From assembly GCA_026393985.1 (NCBI GenBank), contig JAPKZB010000081.1, positions 155,942 through 219,941 of the forward strand: a stretch of 64,000 nucleotides of DNA, in the 5' to 3' direction. Numbering within the stretch: position 1 is the stretch's first letter; each line of letters opens with the position of its first letter. Origin of the DNA: Acidobacteriota bacterium. Its GTDB lineage: Bacteria; Acidobacteriota; Terriglobia; Bryobacterales; Bryobacteraceae. Shown piece by piece: positions 51,572 to 60,042 of the stretch. Position numbers and translations under genes: made by a program. Below the pieces are notes generated by a model, which saw only the letters and a program-made list of their open reading frames with translations, was not told the DNA's origin and made no database searches.

Positions 51572-53320
51572 TTACCCTTTTTTCTTCCAGGCCGTCGCCT
51601 TCACGATCCCCGCCCCCTCTTTTATCTCCACCAACTGCCCAGCCGCCAGCTTCGGAAACCGCTCCACTCCCCCCAGCGGCCACCGCACCTCGACATCCAC
51701 CACCCCCACCGTTCCCAAACCAAAGTGCAGCCGGAAATCGTTCACCGAATAAAAACTCCCCTGGCTCATCACCTCCTGCACCTCCCGCTTCCCCCCGTAA
51801 CTCACCGTCACCCGCGCCCCAATCGCGCTCCGGTTCGACTTCACCCCCTCCAGCTTCACCTTCAGCCAGTTCCCTCCCCCCGTCACATCATTCCGCAGCA
51901 GACTCGGCGGCTCATGCAGGTTCACCACCAGCACGTCCATATCCCCGTCGTTATCAAAATCCCCGAACGCGCACCCCCGGCTCGAATGCGCCTCCACCAC
52001 CCCCGGCCCCGCCTGCTCAAACAACTCCTCAAACTTACCCCCGCCCAGGTTCCGAAACACCACCCGCGGCGTCTTGAACGGATACGCCGGCAGCTTCGGC
52101 TCAATCTCCGGATACACATTTCCGGTCACGAAAAACAGGTCCGGCTGCCCGTCGTTATCGAGGTCCGTCATCCCCGTCCCCCAACTCACATACCGCGTCT
52201 CCACCCCAATCCCGCTCCGCGTCGTCACGTCCTCAAAGTTACCCTTCCCATCGTTCCGGTACAACACATTCGTGTCATCCGCGAAGTGCGTCTTGAACAG
52301 ATCCAGGTGCCCGTCCAGGTCAAAATCCCCCACCGCCACCCCCATCCCCGCCTGCTCCATCCCGTCCTCGTTCACCGCCACGCCCCGCTCCAGTGCCACC
52401 TCCTCAAAGGTGCCATCGTGCCGGTTCCGAAACAGAAAACTCGCCGTCGAATCACAAGCCACATAGATATCCGGCCAGCCGTCGTTATCGAAATCCGCCG
52501 CCACCGCTGTCATCCCGTAGCTCCCCCGCGCCTTCGCCACGCCCGAGGCCACACTAACATCCGCGAACTTCCCGTTCCCCAGGTTCCGGTACAGCGAATG
52601 CACCCCCGGCGCCAACCCCCGCGGCCCGCAGTTCACCGGAATCCCCTTCCAGTTACAAAACGAGTTCTCCCCCGGCCGCGGCACCTTCTCCGGATCGAAA
52701 TCCACATAATTGGACACAAACAAGTCCAAATGCCCGTCCCGGTCATAGTCCACGAAGGTACACCCGGCCCCCCACCGCCGCTTCGCCTCCCACAGCCCCG
52801 CCTCCTTCGTCACGTCCGTAAACGTCCCGTCCCCGTTGTTCCGGTAGAGCACATTCTGCCCCCAGTAAGTCACAAACAGGTCCGTCCAGCCGTCGTTGTT
52901 ATAATCCCCCGCGCACACCGCCGACGCCCATCCCGTCCGCTCCAACCCCGCCGCCCGCGTCACGTCCGTAAATGTACCGTCCCGGTTATTCCGGTACAGC
53001 CGGTTGGTCGCCTTCGAGCCCTCGAGCAGCGTACCGTTCAGCAGATAGATATCGAGCCACCCGTCGTTGTCAAAATCGACCAACGCCGCCCCGCACCCGA
53101 TCGCCTCCAGCAGATACTGCTTCGCCTTCTCGCCCCCGTAAGTGCAGGGCTCGAGCAACCCGGCTTGCTTGGCCACATCCACTAACTTTGCGTGAAACGG
53201 CAGCCCCGATGGCTTCCCCCGCTGCTGCGGCCGCACGACGCGCGACACCACGCCCTGCCCCTGCGCCGCCCACGCCCCCGCCAGCAAACTCAACCAACTC
53301 CGCCGCGTCGTCTCACCCAT
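51572..53320 (-). CDS. CRTAC1 family protein (FG-GAP/VCBS repeats plus ASPIC/UnbV)
   Basis: 582 aa from ATG 53320, whose leader MGETTRRSWLSLLAGAWAAQG is Tat-like. At least seven propeller repeats with calcium-binding DxDxDG-type loops (DFDNDGWLDIYLLNG, DYNNDGWTDLFVTYWG, DYDRDGHLDLFVSNY, DFDLDGHLDLFKTHF, DLDNDGQPDLFFVTG, DFDNDGDMDVLVVNL). C-terminal UnbV domain: SNRSAIGARVTVSYGGKRE to LHFGLGTVGVVDVEVRWP. Exported, probably binds carbohydrate or partner proteins. Overlaps the DUF1501 gene by 8 nt. Confidence 0.9.
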   Translation of the reverse strand: MGETTRRSWLSLLAGAWAAQGQGVVSRVVRPQQRGKPSGLPFHAKLVDVAKQAGLLEPCTYGGEKAKQYLLEAIGCGAALVDFDNDGWLDIYLLNGTLLEGSKATNRLYRNNRDGTFTDVTRAAGLERTGWASAVCAGDYNNDGWTDLFVTYWGQNVLYRNNGDGTFTDVTKEAGLWEAKRRWGAGCTFVDYDRDGHLDLFVSNYVDFDPEKVPRPGENSFCNWKGIPVNCGPRGLAPGVHSLYRNLGNGKFADVSVASGVAKARGSYGMTAVAADFDNDGWPDIYVACDSTASFLFRNRHDGTFEEVALERGVAVNEDGMEQAGMGVAVGDFDLDGHLDLFKTHFADDTNVLYRNDGKGNFEDVTTRSGIGVETRYVSWGTGMTDLDNDGQPDLFFVTGNVYPEIEPKLPAYPFKTPRVVFRNLGGGKFEELFEQAGPGVVEAHSSRGCAFGDFDNDGDMDVLVVNLHEPPSLLRNDVTGGGNWLKVKLEGVKSNRSAIGARVTVSYGGKREVQEVMSQGSFYSVNDFRLHFGLGTVGVVDVEVRWPLGGVERFPKLAAGQLVEIKEGAGIVKATAWKKKG

Positions 53321-54725
53321 TCCGCAACCGCGCGAGCAAATTTCCCTCGCCGCCCACATCCGTCAGCCGGAACTCCCGGCCCTGGAAAAAGTAAGTCAAC
53401 TTCTTATGGTCCAGCCCCAGCAGCCCCAACAACCCCGCGTGCAGGTCATGCATGTCCACCTTCTGATCCTGCGCCTTCAGCCCGATCTCATCCGTCGAAC
53501 CGATCACCTGCCCCCCCTTCACCCCGCCGCCCGCCATCCACACCGTGAAGCCATACGGGTTATGGTCCCGCCCGTTGCGGTTCCCGCCCCCGCCCTCGGC
53601 CCCGTCCGTAAACGGCGTCCGTCCAAAGTCCCCGCCCCACAGCACCACCGTGCTCTCGAGCATCCCCCGCGCCTTCAAATCCGCCAGCAATCCCGCAATC
53701 GGCTTATCCACCTTCCGCGCCATGAACTCATGGTTCTGGTCGCACTCGTTGTGCCCGTCCCAGCCCACCTCCGCGCCCTTCTTCCCCCCCGAATACAGCT
53801 GAATGAACCGCACCCCCTTCTCCACCAGCCGCCGCGCCATCAAACACTGCGTCCCGAACTCCGCCGACATCGGATCGTCTATCCCGTACAGCTTCCGCGT
53901 CGCCTCGCTCTCCGCCCCCAGGTCCGTCACCTCCGGCACCGACATCTGCATCTTGAACGCCAGCTCATAGCTCGCCATCCGCGCCGCCAGCTCCGTATCC
54001 TCGGCCCGCGGCGCCCGGTGCTGCTCGTTCATCTCCCGCAGCACCGCCAGCATCGATTCCTGCTCCTTCCCGCTAATCCCCTCCGGCCGTTTGATGTTCA
54101 AAATCGGCGGGCCCTCGCTCCGCAGCACCGTCCCCTGATAAGCCGCCGGCAGAAATCCGGACCCGTAAGCCGGCGCCCCGGCCTTAATCCCCCCGTCCAG
54201 CATCACCACATACGACGGCAGATTCTCGCTCTCGTTCCCCAACCCGTACACCAACCACGAACCCACGCTCGGCCGCCCCACCCGGCTCCACCCCGTGTTC
54301 ATCCACGTCTGCCCCGTCACGTGCGTAAATCCGTCGTGATGGCAAGACCGGATCACCGCCAACTCATCGGCGTGCGCCGCCGTATGCTCAAACAAATCGG
54401 AGATCTCAATCCCCGACTGCCCCCGCTTCCGGAACCGCCGCGGCGAACCCATCAGCGGCGTCCGCTCCATGTTCGAAAACTGAAAATCCACCTTCCCGAA
54501 GCTCTTCGGAATCGGCTGTCCGTGCAGCCGCGTCAACTCCGGCTTCGGGTCAAACGTGTCGATGTGGCTCGGCCCCCCGTGCATGAAAAGAAAGATCACA
54601 CTCTTCCCCTTCGCCGCGAAATGCTGGCTGCGCCGCGCGTACGGGTTCGCCATCACATTCCCCGCCAGCGCGCCAAAGCCCAGCGCGCTCCGCGTCAAAA
54701 ACTCCCGGCGCGAATGCGCCGCCAT
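53313..54725 (-). CDS. DUF1501 protein, Tat-exported, sulfatase-like
   Basis: 470 aa from ATG 54725 with twin-Arg leader SRREFLTRSALGFGALAG; ATG 54749 would overlap the PSD1 stop. DUF1501 blocks: FLFMHGGPSHIDTFDPKPEL, IRSCHHDGFTHVTGQTWMNTG, GSWLVYGLGNESENLPSYVV, VLWGGDFGRTPF, GRDHNPYGFTVWMAGGGVKGG. The family resembles alkaline phosphatase/sulfatase folds and is habitually encoded beside PSD1 (DUF1549-DUF1553) proteins, as here. Substrate unknown. Confidence 0.92.
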   Translation of the reverse strand: MAAHSRREFLTRSALGFGALAGNVMANPYARRSQHFAAKGKSVIFLFMHGGPSHIDTFDPKPELTRLHGQPIPKSFGKVDFQFSNMERTPLMGSPRRFRKRGQSGIEISDLFEHTAAHADELAVIRSCHHDGFTHVTGQTWMNTGWSRVGRPSVGSWLVYGLGNESENLPSYVVMLDGGIKAGAPAYGSGFLPAAYQGTVLRSEGPPILNIKRPEGISGKEQESMLAVLREMNEQHRAPRAEDTELAARMASYELAFKMQMSVPEVTDLGAESEATRKLYGIDDPMSAEFGTQCLMARRLVEKGVRFIQLYSGGKKGAEVGWDGHNECDQNHEFMARKVDKPIAGLLADLKARGMLESTVVLWGGDFGRTPFTDGAEGGGGNRNGRDHNPYGFTVWMAGGGVKGGQVIGSTDEIGLKAQDQKVDMHDLHAGLLGLLGLDHKKLTYFFQGREFRLTDVGGEGNLLARLRNG

Positions 54726-54738
54726 CGTCTTCGGGCAG

Positions 54739-57093
54739 TTAGTCCACATAGAGAAACTCGTTTGTATTTAGTAACACCAGCGCCAATTGCTCCCGGTTCG
54801 CCACCCGGCTCGCCCGCTCCCGCTCCGCCGCCGTCGGCCCCCGGCCATACACCCGCCGCCACAACCCGTCCACATCCCCCGCCTTCCGCGCCAGCACCTT
54901 CGCCTGGTTCACCATAAACTCCCCGTTCAATAGCGTTAACGCCTGCGGCGCCACCGTCGTATTCTCCCGCCGCGAACAGCTCTGCGAAGTATCCGGCGCG
55001 TCGAACGTCGTAAACATCGGCAGCGGAAACGCCCGCTTCACGTACAGATATACGCTCCGCCGCGTCTGCTCCCGCTCGTCGAGCGACTCCGGCCACTGGT
55101 TCCGCGCCCACATCACCGTATACTCCTCCGGACTCAACCGCGGCACCACCGGCCGTCCCCCCATCTTCAGGTTCAACTCTCCGCTCGCCGCCAACACCGC
55201 ATCCCGCAGCGTCTCGGCGTCCAGCCGCTGCCGGTTCATCCGCCACAAATACCGGTTGTTAGCGTCAATTTTCAGATTCCCGGCGTCGGCCTCACTGCTC
55301 AACTGGTAAGTCTCCGACAGCAAAATCATCCGGTGCAGCTTCTTCACGCTCCACCCCGAATCCATGAACTCCGCCGCCAGCCAGTCCAGTAACTCCGGAT
55401 GCGTCGGCTCCTCCCCCTGCCGCCCGAAGTCGTTCGGCGTCGCCACAATGCCTTTGCCGAAATGCCAGTGCCACACCCGGTTCACCATCACCCGCGCCGT
55501 CAGCGGGTTCTCCCGGCTGCCTACCCACCGCGCCAGCGCCGAACGCCGCTGCCCGCCCCCGTCAATCGCCATCCCCTTGGCCAGCACAGTCGGCACCGCC
55601 GGCCCCACCTCCTCCCCCGTGCTCCGCCAATCCCCCCGGTGCGTCAGGTACACCTTCGGCGTCACCGCCGCCGCCCCCAGCACGGTCGCCGTCTGCGCCA
55701 CCGGATTCGCCTTCAACGCCGCCCGCCCCAACTCCCCCACCAGCCGCTCCCGCTCCCGGCTCTCCTCCGCGGTCAGCGGGATGTCCGCCTCCTTGCCCTC
55801 CGCGTTCTCCTGCAGCCCCGCCTGCGTCAACGCCGATTCCACCCGCGCCGCCGTCTTCCGCTGCTCCGCCGTCCGCTGGTTCACCGGCACGTCAAACGCC
55901 GCCAGCTCCTCGGCCGAAAACCGCTTCCGCACCGCATCCACCACCCGCTGCCGCGCCCCTTGATCAATCCGCTGAATCGCCCCCTTCAACTCCTCCACCC
56001 GGATCCAGTTCGGATACCCCGACTTGAACCCGAACGTCGCAAACCGGCTCACCACCGGAATCTCCTTCTCCTCGCTCCCGGCAAACACCGCCATCAACCC
56101 GTGATAATCCCGCTGCGTCAACGGATCAAACTTATGGTTGTGGCACCGCGAGCACCCCACCGTCAGCCCTAAAAACGCCTCCCCCGTCGTATCCACCGCG
56201 TCCGTCAGCCACTCATACCGCACCTGCCCCCCAAACAGCGCCGCCTCGTGGTACACCGGCCCAATCGTATACATCCCCGTCGCAATGCTCGCATCCAGCT
56301 TCGCCAGCTTCTCCGGCGCCACCTGAAAGCCCCCGTTCAAGTCCAAATCGGTCGGAAACAGCTCATCCCCCGCAATCTGCTCCTGCACGAACCGGTCAAA
56401 CGGCTTGTCCTGGTTGAAACTCCGAATCACGTAATCCCGGTACCGCCACGCGTTCGGAAAGTAGATATCGGTCTCAAATCCCCCCGTATCGGCATACCGC
56501 ACCACATCCAGCCAATGCCGCCCCCACCGCTCCCCGTACTGCGGCGAAGCCAGCAGCCGGTCCACCTGCCGCGCATACGCATCCGGCCGCTCGTCTTTTT
56601 CAAACTCCGCCAGCTCCCGCTCACTCGGCGGCAGCCCCGTCAACGTAAAGCTCACCCGCCGCAGCAGCTCCCGCCGTGTCGCCTTCCGCACCGGCCGCAG
56701 CCCCGCCTTCGCCCGCTTCTCCTCAATAAACCGGTCAATCGCTGCCCCCGTCCCCGCCGGCCGCTTCACCGGCTGAAACGACCACCAACTGCTCTTCACC
56801 TCGAGCGGCTTCTCAAGGCCCGGCGCCCCCGCCTTCACCCAACTCGCCACCGCCGCAATCTCGCCCTCGCTCAGCCCCTTCTTCCCCGGCGGCATCGCCT
56901 TGGTCGTCACCATGTGGGCCACTTTCTCAAGCAGCGGATCCCCGCTCCGCAGCGTCCGCAGATCTACATCCCCCATCCGCGTCGCCCCGTGGCAGACCAG
57001 GCACCGGCTCGCCAGAATCTCCCGCGCCTCCTGCGCCACCAACCCCGGCGCCACCGCCAGACAGAACAGGAATCCTACCGCGCGTCTCTGCAT
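54739..57093 (-). CDS. PSD1/cytochrome c protein (DUF1549-DUF1553)
   Basis: 784 aa from ATG 57093 (leader MQRRAVGFLFCLAVAPGLVAQ); ATG 57111 adds 6 residues. N-terminal cytochrome-like haem motif CLVCH. DUF1549: LLRRVSFTLTGLPPSERE, SPQYGERWGRHWLDVVRYAD, GCSRCHNHKFDPLTQRDYHG (second CxxCH). DUF1553: SRENPLTARVMVNRVWHWHFGKG, RLDAETLRDAVLAASGELN, TFDAPDTSQSCSRRENTTVAPQALTLLN (broken into family blocks). Complete paralogue of the truncated gene at the left edge. Middle of the five-gene cytochrome cluster. Confidence 0.92.
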   Translation of the reverse strand: MQRRAVGFLFCLAVAPGLVAQEAREILASRCLVCHGATRMGDVDLRTLRSGDPLLEKVAHMVTTKAMPPGKKGLSEGEIAAVASWVKAGAPGLEKPLEVKSSWWSFQPVKRPAGTGAAIDRFIEEKRAKAGLRPVRKATRRELLRRVSFTLTGLPPSERELAEFEKDERPDAYARQVDRLLASPQYGERWGRHWLDVVRYADTGGFETDIYFPNAWRYRDYVIRSFNQDKPFDRFVQEQIAGDELFPTDLDLNGGFQVAPEKLAKLDASIATGMYTIGPVYHEAALFGGQVRYEWLTDAVDTTGEAFLGLTVGCSRCHNHKFDPLTQRDYHGLMAVFAGSEEKEIPVVSRFATFGFKSGYPNWIRVEELKGAIQRIDQGARQRVVDAVRKRFSAEELAAFDVPVNQRTAEQRKTAARVESALTQAGLQENAEGKEADIPLTAEESRERERLVGELGRAALKANPVAQTATVLGAAAVTPKVYLTHRGDWRSTGEEVGPAVPTVLAKGMAIDGGGQRRSALARWVGSRENPLTARVMVNRVWHWHFGKGIVATPNDFGRQGEEPTHPELLDWLAAEFMDSGWSVKKLHRMILLSETYQLSSEADAGNLKIDANNRYLWRMNRQRLDAETLRDAVLAASGELNLKMGGRPVVPRLSPEEYTVMWARNQWPESLDEREQTRRSVYLYVKRAFPLPMFTTFDAPDTSQSCSRRENTTVAPQALTLLNGEFMVNQAKVLARKAGDVDGLWRRVYGRGPTAAERERASRVANREQLALVLLNTNEFLYVD

Positions 57094-57114
57094 GCTGCCA
57101 GCATATAACACCGC

Positions 57115-58461
57115 TCAGCGCGCCGGATGCACCTCAATCTGGTGCGTCCGGGCCGGAAACAGCAGCGCATTCATCGTCTTCGGCATATGGCAATCGACGC
57201 AAACACCCTTCTTCCCCGCGCTCCCCGCATGGCACTGCAAACACATCCCGTTATCTGCGGCCCCAAACTTCAGCCCTTTGTCATTCGCCTTCCCCTTCCC
57301 GTTTACCGGATGCGGATCATGGCAGTGCGCACACGTCGCCTCGCCTTTCCGGTAACAGGCGCTCCGCTCAAACGCCTCCACGATAAACGTCGTCTCCCGA
57401 AACCGCCCATCGCCGTGAAACGCGCTCCGCCCAAACTCACTATACGGCCGCCGCTCATACCGCGGCGGAAACTCCCCCCGCGCCGTCCGCAGCACCGACT
57501 GCGCATGGCACTGCGCACACACCGCCACCGACTCCCGCGCGCTCAGCCGCCGCATCCTCCCCCCCTCCGCATGCGCCCGCCCCGGCCCGTGGCACATCTC
57601 GCAGTTCACCCCCGGCTCCTTCGACTCCCGCGGGCCCCACTGGCTCGTATGGCACGGCGCGCAGTTACTCTGGTACTCCGTCACCGCCCGGAACTGCCCG
57701 AACAGCGCCGGATCGCCCCGGTCATAATGCGGCGGATCAATCATCCGCCAGTAATTCACCCACTCTCCCTTCAACTTATTAAACTGCAGCGGCAGCACAT
57801 GCAGCTTCCCATCCGGCGCCCGCGTCGCGTAAGCCTCCTGCCACTTCGACCCGATCCGCGCGTCCACCGGATACCGCCGCCCCCCAATCTCTACCGTCTC
57901 CCGCTTCCCCTCCTCCACCACCGGCCGGAACATCTTCGCCATCCCCGTCTCCCGCCACGCCTCATACTCCGCCCGGTGGCACGCCCGGCAAGCCGCCGTC
58001 CCGGCGTAATGTCCCAAACGCTCCCCCACCGCACCCGCCGCCGGCCCCAGAATCTTCTCCACCACCGCCTCCATCCCGCCCCGCACCCCCTCCCACTCCT
58101 TCGGCCGGAACAGCGTCAAATACCGTCGGCTCAGCAACGCATACTCCCGCGCCCCCGCCCGGTCCCCCCGGTTCTGCAGCACCGCCGCCACGCTGCTCGC
58201 GAGCAGAGGATTCTCCGGATAAATCGCCAACGCCTGCCGGGCCATGTACAACCCGGTCGCCGTGTCCCCCAACTCAAAACACGCCAGCGCCCCGGCCTCG
58301 TAAGCGGCCCCCCGAAACTCCGACTCCGGATACTTCCGCAGGAACTCACTCGCCCGGCTCCGCCGCGTCAACGCATCCGGCGCCTGCTCGATCGCCCGCA
58401 GCTCCGCCGCCGCATCCGGCCCGAAAAAGGCCAGGAAAAAGGTCAGCCACGCTTCCATCAT
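57115..58461 (-). CDS. Heptahaem cytochrome c with N-terminal TPR region (C)
   Basis: 448 aa from ATG 58461 or 58458. Short leader MMEAWLTFFLAFFGPDAAA, then TPR-like helices (SEFRGAAYEAGALACFELGD, GLYMARQALAIYPENPLLAS). Seven CxxCH: CRACH, CAPCH, CEMCH, CAQCH, CAHCH, CLQCH, CVDCH followed by MPKTM. Domain order is reversed compared with the cytochromes at 48596 and 50026. First gene of the run 58461-50026, 22 bp ahead of the PSD1 gene. Confidence 0.87.
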   Translation of the reverse strand: MMEAWLTFFLAFFGPDAAAELRAIEQAPDALTRRSRASEFLRKYPESEFRGAAYEAGALACFELGDTATGLYMARQALAIYPENPLLASSVAAVLQNRGDRAGAREYALLSRRYLTLFRPKEWEGVRGGMEAVVEKILGPAAGAVGERLGHYAGTAACRACHRAEYEAWRETGMAKMFRPVVEEGKRETVEIGGRRYPVDARIGSKWQEAYATRAPDGKLHVLPLQFNKLKGEWVNYWRMIDPPHYDRGDPALFGQFRAVTEYQSNCAPCHTSQWGPRESKEPGVNCEMCHGPGRAHAEGGRMRRLSARESVAVCAQCHAQSVLRTARGEFPPRYERRPYSEFGRSAFHGDGRFRETTFIVEAFERSACYRKGEATCAHCHDPHPVNGKGKANDKGLKFGAADNGMCLQCHAGSAGKKGVCVDCHMPKTMNALLFPARTHQIEVHPAR

Positions 58462-58507
58462 GGCCCCACCCTCACCATCCCACCCGGAATCGTTACCTCA
58501 CCTCTCG

Positions 58508-58539
58508 CTCGGCAGGATGGTCCCATGCCGCCGAGTATA
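58508..58539 (-). promoter_or_regulatory. Promoter and possible operator of the cytochrome cluster
   Basis: On the - strand TATACT (58539-58534) is a good -10. It overlaps an imperfect inverted repeat, arms CTCGGC (58508-58513) and GCCGAG (58530-58535) with ATGG/CCAT inside, which could be an operator or leader hairpin. The remaining 58462-58701 gap holds a palindrome CCGGCGCGCCGG (58557-58568) and nothing else recognised. Confidence 0.35.
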
Positions 58540-58701
58540 CAAAACCCGCCCACCGGCCGGCGCGCCGGATCACCGAAGCACCATTCGCGTCAATCCCCTT
58601 GCAGGGGTGTCGCCGTACTCGTCACCAGCCGAGGCCTCGGCCGGGCAGCGCATCAATACCCGCCGCACGCAACCCGGCGCCAGCAGCCTTCCCGGCCACG
58701 C

Positions 58702-59217
58702 CTACAGCAGCAGCTTCTTCATCTGCGCGGCCAGGTCCCTGTAAGCGCCCTCGGTGAACGGACCGGTGTGCTTCCACGCCACCTTGCCCTGCGGATCGAG
58801 CACGAACAGATACGCCGCGGCCTCCGCCTGGTAACCCATGCGCCTCTTCCACTCCCCGGCCCCGCCATAGACCGTGATCACGTGCTCATGGTCCTCCTTC
58901 GGCGTCCCCCGCCGCATGCCGCTGTCGATGAACCACTTCCCCATCACCGCCATGCCCCCAATCACCGGCACCTCGAAGAACGTCGCCCGCGGCTCCTTGC
59001 CGAAATCGGCGCGGAACCGTTTGGCGAAGTCCTCCACCGCGAAGCGCGATTTGTACGTGAAACCCATCGCCACGAAGGCCACCTTCCCCGCCGCGACCTC
59101 CGGCAGTTGCGCGTCGCGCCCGTTCAGAAACTCTCCCTTGAGCGGGGGCAGCTTCTCTCCAATTTCAATCGCGGCGAGGATCATGGGGAATACCAAAAGG
59201 AGCAGTGGCAGGCGCAC
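58702..59217 (-). CDS. Redoxin-like (thioredoxin-fold) exported protein without CxxC
   Basis: 171 aa from GTG 59217 (GTG 59220 also possible); TAGACT ends 6 nt before 59217. Signal peptide VRLPLLLLVFPMILAA. The fold is suggested by KVAFVAMGFTYKSRFAVEDF, where a thioredoxin would have WCxxC but no Cys is present, and by AAYLFVLDPQGKVAWKHTGPFTEGAYRDLAAQMKKLL. Resembles ATP10-like/redoxin proteins; non-redox chaperone or binding role likely. A decayed second copy lies at 63396-63772. Confidence 0.7.
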   Translation of the reverse strand: MRLPLLLLVFPMILAAIEIGEKLPPLKGEFLNGRDAQLPEVAAGKVAFVAMGFTYKSRFAVEDFAKRFRADFGKEPRATFFEVPVIGGMAVMGKWFIDSGMRRGTPKEDHEHVITVYGGAGEWKRRMGYQAEAAAYLFVLDPQGKVAWKHTGPFTEGAYRDLAAQMKKLLL

Positions 59218-59223
59218 CACTCC

Positions 59224-59229
59224 AGTCTA
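59224..59229 (-). promoter_or_regulatory. -10 box TAGACT before the redoxin gene
   Basis: TAGACT (59229-59224) ends 6 nt before GTG 59217. Identical hexamer and spacing to the helicase gene at 9819. Confidence 0.35.
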
Positions 59230-59484
59230 GCGGTAGCGTACCGGCAGGAGGATTCTCCTGCCGCCCACTTGGCACGCCGCAACGCTTCCCCGCCCCAAAC
59301 AGCAGGGACAACAAGCCTGGCTATCCCTCACGCCATCCCCGTCAGTCGCCGCCGTTTGCTCGCGCCCCGTCTCCATCCCAGGCGCCTCCACGATATCCGG
59401 TGCCAGCAGCATCAGGTTCCTGTTTTTCAGACTCGAAAAGAATCCGCCTCTGTTCCCGTCCAATCCCCCTGACTCACCGCAAAG

Positions 59485-59865
59485 TCAGGCCTCCGCAATC
59501 ACCGCGATCGACACCTTCAGTCCCGGAACTTTCACCGGAAGCTTGGCGCCTTGCCGGGCGGGCGGGTTCTCGGGAAACCACCGTAACCACTCTTCGTTCA
59601 TTCCGGCAAAGTCATCCTCATCGGCCAATACGACCGTCGCACTGACGATCTTGTCCAGGGAACTGCCGGCCTCCTCAAGAATCGCCGCCACGTTCGTCAG
59701 AGACTGTCGGGTCTGCTCCGGAATCGTTTCCCCGCGGATGGCGCCAGTGGCGGGATCATGCGGTGCCGTCCCGGAAACGAAGATCAGCCCGGCGGCCTTC
59801 ACCGCTTGACTATAGGTTGCCGGCGGCTTTGCCGCCCGTGAGGAAAAAACAATCTGACGGCCCAT
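59485..59865 (-). CDS. RidA family enamine/imine deaminase-like protein
   Basis: 126 aa from MGRQIVFSSRAAKPP at 59865, preceded by AAGGAGAT; the longer open frame to 60021 is not coding. RidA blocks: YSQAVKAAGLIFVSGTAPHDPATG, QTRQSLTNVAAILEEAGSSLDKIV, WFPENPPARQGAKL (active-site Arg in PPAR). RidA hydrolyses reactive imines from PLP enzymes. The 59221-59484 gap downstream has no gene I can support, only a short low-quality ORF; 59866-60042 is likewise empty apart from the ribosome site. Confidence 0.9.
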   Translation of the reverse strand: MGRQIVFSSRAAKPPATYSQAVKAAGLIFVSGTAPHDPATGAIRGETIPEQTRQSLTNVAAILEEAGSSLDKIVSATVVLADEDDFAGMNEEWLRWFPENPPARQGAKLPVKVPGLKVSIAVIAEA

Positions 59866-60042
59866 ACGATCTCCTTCTGCCTTCCCGGCTTCGGCGAAGC
59901 CCACCAACGCATCCACCTCGATGCATCCCCGCGATGTTCTCACCCTATCCGCGCGGAAGCAACCTTCCCCGAACTTCTCGCCCGCCCGTTGCCCTCCAAA
60001 AAAATCCCCCTGCTGCAGCAAGGATGAGCCTTCGGCATCGCG

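Noticed and set aside
51725..53185. 486-aa + strand ORF and similar long antisense ORFs (48506-49972 -, 57127-59472 +, 61105-63438 +)
   Set aside because: They mirror strongly supported genes, are low-complexity Pro/Arg/His or Gly/Ala-rich, and arise from the skewed base composition.
59227..59463. 78-aa - strand ORF containing LLAPDIVEA, reminiscent of recombinase C-termini
   Set aside because: Only one short phrase matches, the surrounding residues do not, and there is no catalytic part; not enough to call a relic.
59866..60021. 52-residue N-terminal extension of RidA
   Set aside because: RidA proteins start at the MGRQIV-type position, which has a strong Shine-Dalgarno; the extension is Gly/Arg-rich filler.
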